Part shown: one piece after another, positions 25,798-37,120 of the stretch
Layout of the letters: every line of letters begins with the position of its first letter
How positions within the stretch are numbered: the stretch's first letter is position 1
Origin: Atrichornis clamosus
Taxonomy: Eukaryota; Chordata; Aves; Passeriformes; Menuridae
DNA length: 64,000 bases
Reading direction: 5' to 3'
Assembly (NCBI GenBank): GCA_013400975.1
Contig: WBMZ01010830.1
Coordinates: 62,001 to 126,000, forward strand
Notes under the pieces: generated by a model
Seen by the model: only the letters and a program-made list of their open reading frames with translations
The model's database searches: none
Told to the model about the DNA's origin: nothing
Translations under genes and position numbers: made by a program

Positions 25798-25977
25798 TAT
25801 ATCTGATTTGTGTGACCAGGTTTTGGTAGAGGGGGTACTACAGTGTTGGCTTCTGTGAGAAGCTACTAGAGGCTTCTCCCATGTCCAACAAAACTAATGC
25901 CAGCCTGTTCCAAGATGGATCTACTGCTGGCCAAGGCCAAGCACATTGCTGATGGTGATATTGCCCCTGGGACAACG

Positions 25978-25985
25978 TATATAAG
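25978..25985 (+). promoter_or_regulatory. TATA box of LTR-A copy 3
   Basis: TATATAAG lies in the position conserved across all four LTR-A copies. It is probably the old U3 promoter and is unlikely to be active now given the divergence. Confidence 0.5.
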
Positions 25986-26240
25986 AAGAGGAAAAAAACT
26001 ACAACAACCAAAGCTGAAGAGACAGGAGAGAGAATATGTGAGAGAAACAGCCCTGCAGACACCCACGTCAGTGAGGAAGGAGAGGCAGAAGGTGCTGGAG
26101 CAGAGATTGCCATGCAGCCTGTGGCGCAGACCAAGGTGAGGCAGCTGTGCCCCTGCAGCCTATGGAGCTGCACAACGCAGCAGAAATCCCTCTCCTGCCC
26201 ACGGACAACCCTGAAGTAGGAGTAGGCAAATGTGCTTGAA

Positions 26241-26474
26241 GGATCTGTGGCCCTGTGGGAAGCCCACACTGGAGCAGGTGTCCTGGCAGGACTTGTGGCT
26301 CTGCGGGGAATGCAAGCTGGAACAGTCTGTTCCTGAAGAAGTGCACCCTGTGGAAGGATTTCACATTGGAGCAGTTTATAAGAACTACATCCCTTGGGAA
26401 GGACTCACATTGGAGAAGTTCATGAAGGACTGTCTGTCATGGGAGAAACCCCACACATGGGAGGAGTGTGAGGA
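26241..26474 (+). repeat. Five tandem 44-49 bp modules inside LTR-A
   Basis: Successive units begin at 26241, 26289, 26338, 26382 and 26427 and share the pattern 'gga(c/t)tgt..cc.tggga.g..cacattggagcag.t...gaa'. The copies at 1-300 and 58060-58400 carry equivalent modules on the opposite strand. The units differ by many substitutions, so the array is an old family feature and not a recent expansion. Confidence 0.65.
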
Positions 26475-26706
26475 GTTCTCCCACTGAGGAGGACACAACT
26501 GCAGTGGGGGGAAATATGTTTTAAGTTTGGAGATAATTTCGCATTATCCTACCCTGATTTGATTTGAAGTAAACTAAACTAATTTCCCCAAGTTGAGCCT
26601 GTTTTGCCTGTGATGGTAACTGCTGAATGATCTCTCCCTGCCCTTATCTTGACCCATAAGCCTTTTGATATATTTCATCTCCCCTGCCCAGCTGACAAGA
26701 GGAGCA

Positions 26707-28061
26707 ACAGAGCATCATGAGCTACAGTACGTTCTTCTGCTTAGTAGGAATTATCTTAGAGCATCCAGCTTTCTTAAATTTTCCCTTAAAACTAGGCAAG
26801 TTTTAGTTTTAAGAAGAGGATTGGACCTGTGATGAAGTGACTATGTAGGTACACCCTCATTCTCTCTAAAGTCCCAGTTCTCATGATGTAGAGTAATATT
26901 TGCAACAATTTGAAGGATGACTCATTAATGAGGGACAAGGGCCTGTCTAACTGGAGTGTTTTTCCAGACCCTGTTACGAGATCTAAATTCCTAAATATCT
27001 TAGCGAATCTGTCCCTGGGCAGTTGTACTAAAAAAATTGCTGGTGATAATGTTATGTTCTCCTTTTTCAAGAGGTGTAAAAGGAATCTTTCTCAACTATG
27101 CTCATAAGTGGTGATAACAAGGAAAATTCAGAAATAGACTTGCATAACAATTTCCTGCTGCCTAAAAGCATACGGCCTTACTGAAGTTCAGGAAGTCATT
27201 ATAAAGGACTGTCTTAGGGTTTGGGGGTTTACTTTAAGATAGTTGAAACTAACATTGTACATCTAAAAGGACATAGGACCCACAAGAGTACTACCATCTC
27301 TCTTCTCTGCAGTCAGCTGCTCAAAAAAAATATTCATTATTTACTATATAGTTCTAAATGCTGCTGCTCTGTGTGCATAAAAACAATTCCAGGAGGAGTT
27401 TCCAAAGCTATCTTGCCATTTTTGTTGGCCCTGTGCACAAATATATTCAGGCTGCTACAATGCCTTCCACTCCTCTCTCTGGAGAAAGTGAATTGCTGTT
27501 TCCATTATTAGCTCTGAGAAAAGCATCAAAACTACATCTAGTCCTGAATGAAGCATCATGTTCGCTCACAGGATTGAGCAGCCATGCTCATATTACACTC
27601 GCCTGAGCCCTTCATGTTGGCTGTCTATAAACTAGAGGATTTATTTTAAGCAGTCCCTGCTGGTTTTCAAAGCTCTTAATGCCAAGGGACCTGGTTTTTG
27701 CAAGACTTCCTCCTTGAGCCTCCTCCCATTGCATTTCCATGAGCTGACACCACACACTTCTCAGCTATGCCACTTAGACCCATTTGCAACATCAGTATGA
27801 GATTTACCTCCTGCTGCGATAGCTCAAAGTATGCATTTCACTTCTCTAGACTCTCTGTCTTATCCCATGTGATCAATAGTTTTCTCCATGTGCAGTTGTA
27901 CACTTAATGCACCTCACTATGAAATTAGATCCTCTAGAAGGAATCTTGAACCCTGAGACACATTAAAAGGGTACTTAATTTTGGAAGTTTAGCCAATGAC
28001 CATATTTTATAGTTTGTAACAGCACAATTCCTTTCATAATGTAGGACAACGAAATGGTAAG
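26707..28061. other. Unique DNA, no gene seen
   Basis: No exon or RNA gene is recognised. It contains the second copy (26859-26886) of the 28-bp block also found at 18205-18232. Confidence 0.45.
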
Positions 28062-28101
28062 CATATATAGATATATGTGTGTGTATATATATATATATAT
28101 A
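28062..28101. repeat. Mixed (TA)n/(TG)n microsatellite
   Basis: Alternating pyrimidine-purine tract made of TA, TG and TA runs, with (TA) dominant from 28084. Confidence 0.9.
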
Positions 28102-28406
28102 AAAGCATTAAAAATACCAAAGGGTATTTTTCAGGAGAGAAAAAATAGTGTCCTAGTTCCTATCACTGGTAATGAGAGGAAACACCCAACCCTGAATGTT
28201 TTTCAAAAGCTACTGTATAGAGAAGAGAAATAATTGGATAATAATCCTCTGCAATGTTTGGTTTTACACTTTATAATATGTGATCTAATCAGAAAAGACA
28301 TACCTGAAAGAGACTGCCCAGGAAACTCTGAAGCCCTTACAGGCTGGTACCACTGAGCTTCTCACATGTTTATAACAACTGTACATTTTAAAAATTGAGA
28401 AACACT

Positions 28407-29144
28407 TGAAGCCAAGACACAGACTGCCGTTTTGTGCCTTCTTCTTCGAAGCCAGGAACAGAGTGGGGGGACGAGGTCAAGGCACAAGGCGACCTTCCAA
28501 GAAGCGTCCCTCGTGGAGCTGCTCTTGGGGGGTTCTCAAACCCCTGCTCATGTGCCAAGCACTCCCTGCATGATGAGTGCAGGCATGCACACACTCGTGA
28601 TCCAAGCAGGCAAAAATCAAAGACGGAGGCAAAGAGGTGGGAGGGGTTCTCCATGTGGAGTACCAGAGGCCTTAATGCACATCAGCACTTGGTGAAGTCC
28701 AGGGATAGAGAACGCTGAGACAGTGTCTTACATCACATTTTATATGGGGGGCAAAAGGGGAGGAGAAAGCATCAGAGTCCAATGGGGTGCGGGTCCAGGG
28801 GTGGAAATAAAGTGGGGTGACATGGGGAGAACCAATATAGGAGGGAGAGGGGAGGGGAAAGGGAGCCGGAGCCAATGGGATGTCGAGGAAGAAAGGACTT
28901 TCCAGGGGACCTTCCAGAACAGGGGCAGGGCAATTAACATAACTGACAAAGGGATTAGCATACAGGGGTGTTAACAACTTGGGAGAAACCATTTCTTTAA
29001 ACCCAGAGAGAGGGGAGATAACCTTGGAACCAAAATCATTAAAAACCTTACACCTCAGCAGCGTCCCACCAATGTACCCGCATTTTCTTAGGGGCCTGCT
29101 GCTTCTTAGGGGCGGCGGCAGTGGTGACATTCACCACTGCCACA
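28407..29144 (-). mobile_element. LTR-C: GC-rich LTR-like element
   Basis: A 740-base block, markedly GC- and purine-rich on the plus strand, stands out from AT-rich flanks. It can be read on minus as TG...CA with a promoter-like order: three CCAAT words in inverted orientation (plus-strand ccaat at 28872, 28832 and 28779), then a TATAAAA box (28738-28744), then about 330 bases of possible transcribed region. This is the architecture of an ERV U3-R-U5. Open frames over it (28388-28654 and 28672-29130 minus, 28432-28718 plus) have proline-rich or low-complexity translations and no gag, pol or env motif. No exact target duplication is seen, so both ends are provisional. An unrecognised CpG-poor promoter is an alternative. 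Confidence 0.5.
28738..28744 (-). promoter_or_regulatory. TATA box with upstream inverted CCAAT words (LTR-C)
   Basis: On minus the sequence reads TATAAAA. Inverted CCAAT (ATTGG) words lie roughly 40, 90 and 130 bases upstream. This is a plausible NF-Y/TBP promoter, inferred from motifs only. Confidence 0.45.
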
Positions 29145-32023
29145 ATAGACTTGCTGAGTAGATTGGCATGAGTTTGGAATTATTCTGCAGCTAAAATCAA
29201 GAAATATGTGTTTCCACATCAGTGTGCATTAGCACAACTACAGAAGAGTGAAGTCTCTTGTTCATCTCACCCTGCTAGCACTGATGTAGTCAGGTCACAG
29301 TTCCGGGCTGTGAAAACCCTAAGAAAGTGTCACTGTGGCACCAGTTTATTAGCATGCTGATAGTTCCAAGCTTTGCATTCTGGTCTTCCTTTTACTGCAG
29401 ATTCATTTCCACAGGTTGGTGGGATTAGGCTCAGGGACAGTTAGCCAAGAGGAGTGCACATCTCGCTGACAGATCCAGGCACGGGTATTTTAACAAAGTT
29501 CTCACACCATTCCTAACTTTTGCTATCCCTGGGTGTTACATACAATGCTCACTCCATGACTGTTGCAAAGTCCAAATTTACCATTGAATTTAGTGGGAAC
29601 AGAATGTGGCTCCTAAGCCTTTTAGCCCATTGCCTGTCTGGGCTGCATTGAAGCTGCCTGCATTCAAACAGCCTGGCAGCCGTCCATCCTAGGATCCCTG
29701 AAGCTTAAGATCACTTCATTTTTCCTCTCTTTGTGAATCAGAAGTAATTGTTTTTGAATGTGTTTTTAGTAGGAAACTTTCCATAATATATTTTGAATTT
29801 ATATAAATCTATGTGGTTTTTTGCTGTATTTCCTTATACCATGATATTCCTGAGGAGTCTATCCAGTCCAAATTTCCCTTGGCTCTTCTTTGTAATTATT
29901 TTTCTTTTTTCCCATTTATTTAGCTTCTTCCCTTCCCATCTTCTGCCTGTCCCTATCTTGGTGCAAGATGTTTAAAAAGGGTGTTTTGTTTTGTATAGTT
30001 TTTTAGAAAGAAAAATCTCCCCTGCCTACTTTTTCAGTACTTGACTAAGCTCAGCAACAAAAAGTCTGCTCAGCACACATAAAAAGAGCACTGAGATAAG
30101 TTTTGGAGAACTCACTTTAGATGGCCTCAAAGCAAAGAATAAGTAAAGATGTGCCAGGATTGGATTACCCGCTGCTACATCTATCCACAGACTACACAGA
30201 CAAAAAGGCCTTCTTGTGCTTGCGGGTCACCACATTAACCCACAAGGTTCAGTCAGCAAACACGTGTCCTTTTTAAAAGCTGCCCTTTTCTCAAAGCAGT
30301 GGTTTCTCTATCTGTGGTTTTGAGCAAAGTAAGCAGAGCTCTCTGCCAGTATTTCAGGCTACCCATCACACTAAGACATCTTGTCAGAATTCAGCCATCT
30401 CTGCGGAGCTGGCGGGTACTTCAGTGAATTTCACAGAAGGAGGTACATTTTTTTTTTTTTTTTTTAAGCCAAACCATAGATCACATCCCTGCTAGTGAGT
30501 TGGGACAAAAATTTCCTACCTACTCTGTTTCTTTTTGCAAAGGGGAAAGGATTTTAAATGGAACCCCCTGCCAGGTCTCCTACTTACAGCTCTGTCCATA
30601 AGTCAGGAGCAGTACAATATCTGCTGGTAATCCAGAAGCAATATGCTGCAGTCATTAAGGTAGTTACTTACTACTGTGCTGATGAATGCACAAAAAAGAA
30701 CAGAAAGGAAATTTGGCAGAGCAGATGGTGGATAATGATAGTGACAGTGAACAAAAGTACTGTTGAGTATTGTGTCTTTTGGGGAGCCCATTCCCCAACG
30801 TAAATATAAAGTAAACATGACATAGGTATTAGGTAATTTTACAATCTACTGTTTTTGGCAGCTAGTTTGGCACTGGTCATTGTGTCTATTTTGGGGATCA
30901 GCTGTATGGTCCCAGATTGCCATTTTTCCTCTGCCTTTCTTTCTCTTAAATTTCCTACAGTATATTATCACTTCATTTTAGTTTCACTTATTTCCTCTGA
31001 CAGTAGAGCAGGCCAGGTACTGATTGCAGAGTCACTTCCTCCCTAAAACTCAATCTATGTGAATGCTGCAAAAACTTTCCAAATGAAAAGCTTTATTAAA
31101 ACACATACATATTCAGCAGTTCTCATTCTCAAACTTTTTTTCCTCTGGGTGCTGCATACACTAAGGATGCTTGCTCTCCTCCAAGATGGAACATCTTTCT
31201 CTCATAACAGGTAGCCCACCTGGCATATAAGACAAAGCTGTGACACTTTAAAATGCAATTTGGGATTCAAAAAGAGCTGAATTCAGGCCTTTTTTGTTCC
31301 TTTCTAGGAACTTCCTTCTCTTTCTCTCCCTCACTGCAGACTGTTTTGTTACACATGCTTTTCTGACAGATATGAGTGGAGTTTTTGAATTAGATTAGGT
31401 CACATGGATAAATGAAAACAAGTTGTTATAAAAGGTTATCTGCTCTCCTTGGTTTTCACACATTTCCCTCTCCTTGTCTCCTTTTTAGTGCAAACTTTCT
31501 AAAGCCTTTTAAAGATAAAAGGAAAAGTCTCAGGAACAAACCTTACTGAAGGTTTATACACCCACTGTTCAGATAATGTCTGCTTGCAACAAATTTTTTC
31601 AACCTATTTTACACATTCCTAATGATGGGCTTTTAGGGATCAAATTAACTAGGTCAATTAATGAATCCCAGAAGTTAATTATAATGCATTCATATATGGG
31701 GTTAGTATCTGGGATTAATGAAGTGATTCTGTACTAAAAGCATCAGCAACAATTAGTATTTTATTTGGAGGCTGAGGGCTGAGGTGAGATTTTGGAAAAG
31801 CCAAGTAGTTCTGCTGCTAGCTTCATGATTTAAAACAGAGGTGTCTGCACATAAAACTTAATGATTCTCTCACAGAAAGTAAAGAATGTGTCAGCCTTTC
31901 TCTGAATTTGCATATATATGTATATTTGTCTGTGTGTGCACAGTCATTCTATTCGACAGAAAATCCAAACCATTTAAATTGTGTTACTTGATGGTTGTGC
32001 ACTTTTTTAAGAATTGAGGTGAT
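29145..32023. other. Unique DNA, no gene seen
   Basis: No gene or repeat is recognised apart from an 18-base T run at 30448-30465. Around 31630-31740 there is a dense set of ATTA/TAAT words (for example caattaatg and gttaattataatgcattcat). Confidence 0.5.
30448..30465. repeat. (T)18 homopolymer
   Basis: Uninterrupted run of 18 T with no adjacent retrocopy recognised. Confidence 0.95.
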
Positions 32024-32527
32024 TTAAACAAGATTTAAAGACAGAATGGGGCAGTGTCCTTGTTGCTTCTCAGCGCATGAGCAAGCTGCATACATCAATG
32101 CCTGAATTATTTTCAGGTGATTTAGTTTACTCCCAGACTCAGATTGCAAAGCTGAAAGAGGTGTAGCAGTGGAGGCCTTTATGCAGCAGAAATGATCCAT
32201 GACCTCATGGGGCACATTAGGCCATCTCAGTTCATAGGTCTGGTTTGGACACCTCGCTGAGAAACCCACACTAGGCAGAACAACCATTTCCTCTGCCTTT
32301 CCTCTGATGTATGGGGTGAGTATGAAGGCTGATGGGAGGGCAACAACAGATTGGCAAATACTTTCTTGTGAATCTTTTACGATCATCAAACCCACCCAGG
32401 TCTGGACAGAAAAATGCCAGCCATCTTTGGCTTCCTGCAATATTTTTGGTGGCAAGGATGTAGACCTAGATAGTTTGGTAAACCAGACTCCCTCTTCTTG
32501 GAAATTGAGTGGAAATGAGCATTTCAT
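32024..32527 (-). other. Longest unexplained open frame outside repeats (167 codons)
   Basis: From the first ATG (minus, 32527) the frame runs 167 codons to a stop ending at 32024. It stays open 11 codons further upstream without an ATG. No signal peptide, membrane segment, coiled coil or known domain is visible. Cysteine is fairly frequent, with a CSCAEKQQ stretch near the C-terminus. No Kozak-like context, splice sites, poly(A) tract or neighbouring gene supports expression. A frame this long is only mildly unlikely by chance in 64 kb read in six frames. It could be chance, or a fragment of an unrecognised pseudogene or exon. I do not call it a gene. Confidence 0.15.
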
Positions 32528-35500
32528 CACTACATAGCAAGCTTCTCTAATGCATGTCAATTTTTCCTAGCATGATATTTGGTTTTAAGTGCTTTCTTTT
32601 GAGACTTCATGTAACCAACATTCAGCAACATATTTATTAATTAGAAATTATTTTTTTTAAGAAAGGATAACTTCAAGAAATTATAATAGCAGCTCTTTGT
32701 CATAGATATTGTTCCTTGAAACTAGATTTGTACTGTTGTATGGTGAAATGAAAAATGTTGTCTCAGATTTGGACTTGATCCATATGCCAAGAATATATAT
32801 TAGTTTTATTTAGGTTGTTTAAACCTTTGCTTCAGTGCTTCGTGACTGAATGTTTAACTATGCATTTTTCATAGTTTTCTCATTTTTTTCCCCTGAAATT
32901 CCCTAAGCTGCTTAGACAGGGGATGGAGGAAATGAATAAATATCACAAAACTGATTGCCTATAAAACACCACTGGATTACTGATTCACACGTACAATAAT
33001 TGTTCTTTCAAAATAGCACATAAAACTAGTAATCCTTTAGAATACCCCATCCCCATTCTGCACCTGATGAAAGATGCATGCTCACCCATTGTGACCCTAC
33101 AGAATTCCTAAGAGTGCATCTGAATTTAGACCACGGATAGACATCTGGACCTTGGTGTTTTCATTTCCACATCCATATAGCTTTTGTCCAGCCCAGACTG
33201 CTTTGCAAAGGTGGGTAAATATTGCTGGTTAGGTCATGGATAAATAATTATTTTTACTCAATGACTGGAGTTAGTTTTGCTAAGAACAAAAATTTGAGGG
33301 CAACTGTAAGCAATGTTTTTTCAAAGTCAAAAAATCACATCTGACAACACCAGATTTTATAGGTTTATTTCCAGCTATAGCAGAAAGAACTTCTTTAATA
33401 ATTTCCAGACTATCAAATCATTCAATTTGATTCAACAATCTCCTTGTTTCAGTGATTCTTTTTCACTTGTCCTTGCAGTTAGAAGAGGGGCAACTAAAAG
33501 CAGAAGGGACAGAAATGCCACAGGAAAAATTCAAAGCCCATAGAGCAAAAAGGAAATGGACAACATTTGCGATAAGAAGGAAAACAGTTCTTTCTCAGTT
33601 CCTTCCTGCTCCTGAGGAAGGCAGCCTTCACTTCTGAAGGGCCAGCCAGTTATCACTGCCACTGCACTCAGTGCTTCAGCTGATAACGGACAGGTGACAT
33701 TACAGACCTTGTGAGGTTTTTACCCTCAACTTTGCTGACTTTCTTGACTTCATTTTTCATACTGGGATTTCTTCACCTCCCCAAACTCACCTCTCTTTGG
33801 CCAGAGCATAATGGTTTCCTCAGGCTGCTGGGCGAGGTGTCCAGGTCAGCTCTCCATGCCTGTCTCCTGCAACTTCTGTCATTGATGGAACTCTCTGCCA
33901 CACCACTTCTTCATTTCAACTCCTCCAGGCAGTTTAATTGTATGACTGGAATTTTCTCTTTCTCAGTGGCCGGTGTGATTTCACCCAATCTGACACTCTG
34001 TGTCTGACCTTCTTCTGACAGAAATTGGAAAATAATGACCAAAATCATTTAAATAAAGAAGGTGTAACTCCAAAATAAATTACAACTGATCATGCACATG
34101 TAATATCATTGACTACATTTTTATTTCTAGTCAGAGAACACTATAACCTCCAAGTTCTTGTAAGTATCATATCAGAGAAAATAAAGCAATTAGAATTATT
34201 CAACAAAGAGCTAATTAAGAATAAATATTTTTAATTTATGAAAACTGTCCCCTTTTTGTTATTTTGGTTTAGGGGTTTTTTTTTAGTTTTAATTTTGGTT
34301 GGGGGTAGTGGGTTCGGCTTATATACAAAGTTTTCACAACTATTAAGAGCATTTTTTAAGGAAACACCACAATTTTTTAAAATGATAATTAAATTTGCTA
34401 ACTTTTACGATTTGTTTGTATTTGTAAGACTGTAGAAAAGGACAGAAGTAAAATTTCAGGTACAGTATAGAAATGACACTGTAGGTGAGTGAGAACAGAA
34501 AATATTGAAATTTTGGAATCATCTATTTAAGCCATGAAATACAGGACATATAATTCTAGAGATGGCAAAGTCTATTGACATGAATTTCAAGGAAGATAAA
34601 GTTAACATTTTTCCATTTTATAATAGTTTCCAGGCTATTTCCTTTTAAAATTGCAGGTTACAACTTTGACAAAAAGTCATATGCAGAAGCCTGACTGTAA
34701 TGCAGATTATGTCATCAAGTTATACTAATGCGATATAAGATTTGACCTAAATATCAGTTATAATCTTGCTTTCTAACAGATGAAATAAATCTAGAAAGTC
34801 CTTGACCCACCTACAAATTTGAGGGTGAAGAGAGGGTCCAGAGACCCTGCAGGGCAATGATGAGCAGGTGTTTTTAATTGTCTCTGGGAAAAGTAAAACT
34901 AGATGGATGTGTGGTGTAAGAGGAGGGAAAATGTTAGATGTTTTGGGGATGACGCAGGTTGCATTAAGAGGCTAGGGGGAGAAACAAGATTTTTACATGT
35001 GAGTGAGCTTACTGAAGTGAGTTGAAATAGGTATGTCCCTTCCTTCCTTCCTTCCTTGCTTCCTTCCTTCCTTCCTTCTTTCCATTTTCATAAGAAATAA
35101 TTAGTTTGTTTACTTTTCTAGAAATACTGGGCAAATCCTAGGTCCTTCCTCCTAAAAGTTCACATTTATAGAATTTCAACCTGTGAAATTTCCACCAAAA
35201 TCCAATTATTTTTAGACAATTACGTGAACTTTAGGTTTGAAGATTTAGAACACATTCATTAATAAAAGCCATATAGGAAGTTCCTCAGTATGATGCTCAG
35301 CCAGGAAGTAGAAAAATGAAATAAAGTCACAGTGTTTTCACTGCACTACACGTAGTTCTCGTGATACAGATTTTTGATGTAAAATCCTCCAGATTGATAG
35401 GTGTGTAAACAAGAAATGTGTCATTCTTGAGTTTGGACTAGGTGATACTAGGGTTTCAGACCTGTGAATTATATATAATACTTATATTTATGCTCATTTA

Positions 35501-36229
35501 GGAATACAGATGTAGCCAGAATTATAGACTCCAGTCATTACCATTGTTGATCACAGAATTTAATGGATTAGAATGGTGAAGTTCTTGCTTAAAACACAAA
35601 GTAAGTAGCTTTGTTTTCTCTGTCACTAGATACCTTCTCTTAAGTTCCTGGTAAAATTTATTCTTAGTCAGTTTATTCCCATTGTGTCAACTTTCATCAA
35701 AACCACTGTCCTTAAGAATCTAGGACTTCCTCATGTTTAAGCTACCTGTGTTCACAGAGATAATGCATCTCATCTTTCAGTCTTACTTCTCTTAATTTGA
35801 CCATGCTCTTTCAGTCAGCACGTGTCCCCCCAGCAAGACCTTTTAGTACCTCTTCTCTGCAGGTCTTTAAGTTTTAATTCATAATTCTTGAACATATATA
35901 ATGAGAAGTTTGAAAGTATTTCAAGACCTCATACAGTGCCCAGGCTCTTCTAGAAATCAATCCAATATAACCATAGACTGTGGGTGTCTTCAGTAGCAGT
36001 TGTACGGGCAACTTACATAATTCTGCAATGAGCTAGTCCACTCAGGTCCTTTCACATCTTTTTCAGCTGATGAGCTCTCACTTAGAGAAGAACTTTCTGT
36101 TATTAGCTGCTATCCTGTCACTCCTCAAGATATACAGGTCTTTTATATGGTATCCCTGTTATCCTCTACTGATAAAAGTACCAAGTTGAGAGGTATAAGC
36201 AGATTGGTATTTTGATCTCTCGCTTCCTG
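32528..36229. other. AT-rich unique DNA, no gene seen
   Basis: No exon, RNA or clear repeat is seen except the TTCC array listed separately. Open frames at 33313-33637 and 33711-34007 show no motif. Confidence 0.5.
35037..35083. repeat. (TTCC)n microsatellite
   Basis: Tetranucleotide array of about 47 bases with one interruption (ttgc) near 35056 and decay at the right end. Confidence 0.92.
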
Positions 36230-37120
36230 AGTGAAAAGCAGACACTAGACTATTAATAATCACCTGTTTCAATACCGAGTCTTGAAGAACTCTACCAGTA
36301 ATTTATCTCCAGTTCCTCTCCCAATATTGCCTGACAGTTTCATACTCAACATCACAGATGCTTCCTTCTTTTCTCTGATTTTAACTTACAAGCTTCAGAG
36401 TTGGCACTATTTCCTGAAATCTTGATATATGAAATCCAGTGCATTTCCTTTGTCTAGAAACTCTGTCTAGGATGATCTACATTTGATTAAATCCTTGTTG
36501 TTTTACATCCTATTAAATTGTCTTTAAATATTTTTTCCTTCAAAATCTGTCCTAAAGCAATGTACAGAGTTACAGGCTTACAGATGTCTGATTACTTTCT
36601 CCTCCTTTAACCATAGGCATAGTATTTAGTGTTTGATTTGAAAGGTGTGTTCTCATAAATCCTGCAAGGGAGACCACCTAATCCCCCTGACTTGAGTGCA
36701 TTAAGGTTCATGACTTCTATTTCCAGCACAGTTGAGATAACATGGGTGTGTAAATGAAAGCTGCTCTGAAACATTCTGTTTTTCCTCCCAAATCAACATA
36801 ATTGTCCTTTCTGAAACCTGAGGCAAAATTTGTTTCATTTTTGACTACACCTATATTATCTTTAATCTCTGTTTTACCTTGACTGCAAAGCTGCCCTACT
36901 TCTTTCCTCGTGCATTTTAGTTTCAATTTATTTGTCTCAAAAAGGAAATACCATATAGTTCAATATCTTCTTCCAGGCCAAACGTAGATTCTGTCTTGAC
37001 AGTTTTAAGTTTCATCTTTCATTTCTTGGTTCATAGCTTTTTTTCCTGCTAAATCTTTTTCTTAGGTCTCTCCTGCTCATTTCTAACAGCCTTCTTGGAG
37101 TGGTTATTCTTGTAGGTTAT
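36230..37120 (-). mobile_element. Ancient LINE relic (CR1/L3-like), minus strand
   Basis: On the plus strand, ordered words resemble the reverse complement of old CR1/L3-type reverse-transcriptase regions of amniotes: 'gagtcttgaagaactctaccagtaa', 'cctgaaatcttgatatatgaaatccagtgcatttcctttgtct', 'aatattttttccttcaaaatctgtcc', 'ttacaggcttacag', 'cctaatccccctgacttgagtgcattaa' and 'ctgaggcaaaatttgtttca'. The element would therefore be transcribed leftward. It is riddled with stops. The minus frame 36717-36926 is a surviving chance segment, not a gene. The match is by memory of the family pattern, and the exact clade and limits are uncertain. Confidence 0.4.

Larger units (their letters stand above)
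25798..26706 (+). mobile_element. LTR-A copy 3, plus-strand sense
   Basis: The same LTR family as copies 1, 2 and 4 but in the opposite orientation. Reading 5' to 3' it has 'accaggttttggtag', 'ggcttctgtgagaagct', 'ctgctggccaaggccaagcac', a TATATAAG box (25978-25985), 'gagagaaacagccctgcagacacc', five tandem modules (26241-26474), then an AT-rich segment and a diverged 3' part ('ccccaagttgagcctgttttgcc', 'cccttatcttgacccataagcc'). The TATA box about 180 bases from the 5' end fixes the sense strand. The 3' end near 26706 is decayed, and no target duplication or internal retroviral gene is visible. Open frames at 25838-26364 (minus) and 26230-26487 (plus) come from the repeat. Confidence 0.78.

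Noticed and set aside
25838..26364. Overlapping minus-strand frames of 143 and 98 codons
   Set aside because: They are antisense to LTR-A copy 3 and arise from its modules.
28672..29130. 152-codon proline-rich minus-strand frame
   Set aside because: It coincides with the GC-rich LTR-C block, crosses its TATA and CCAAT words, and has a low-complexity translation. Better explained by composition.
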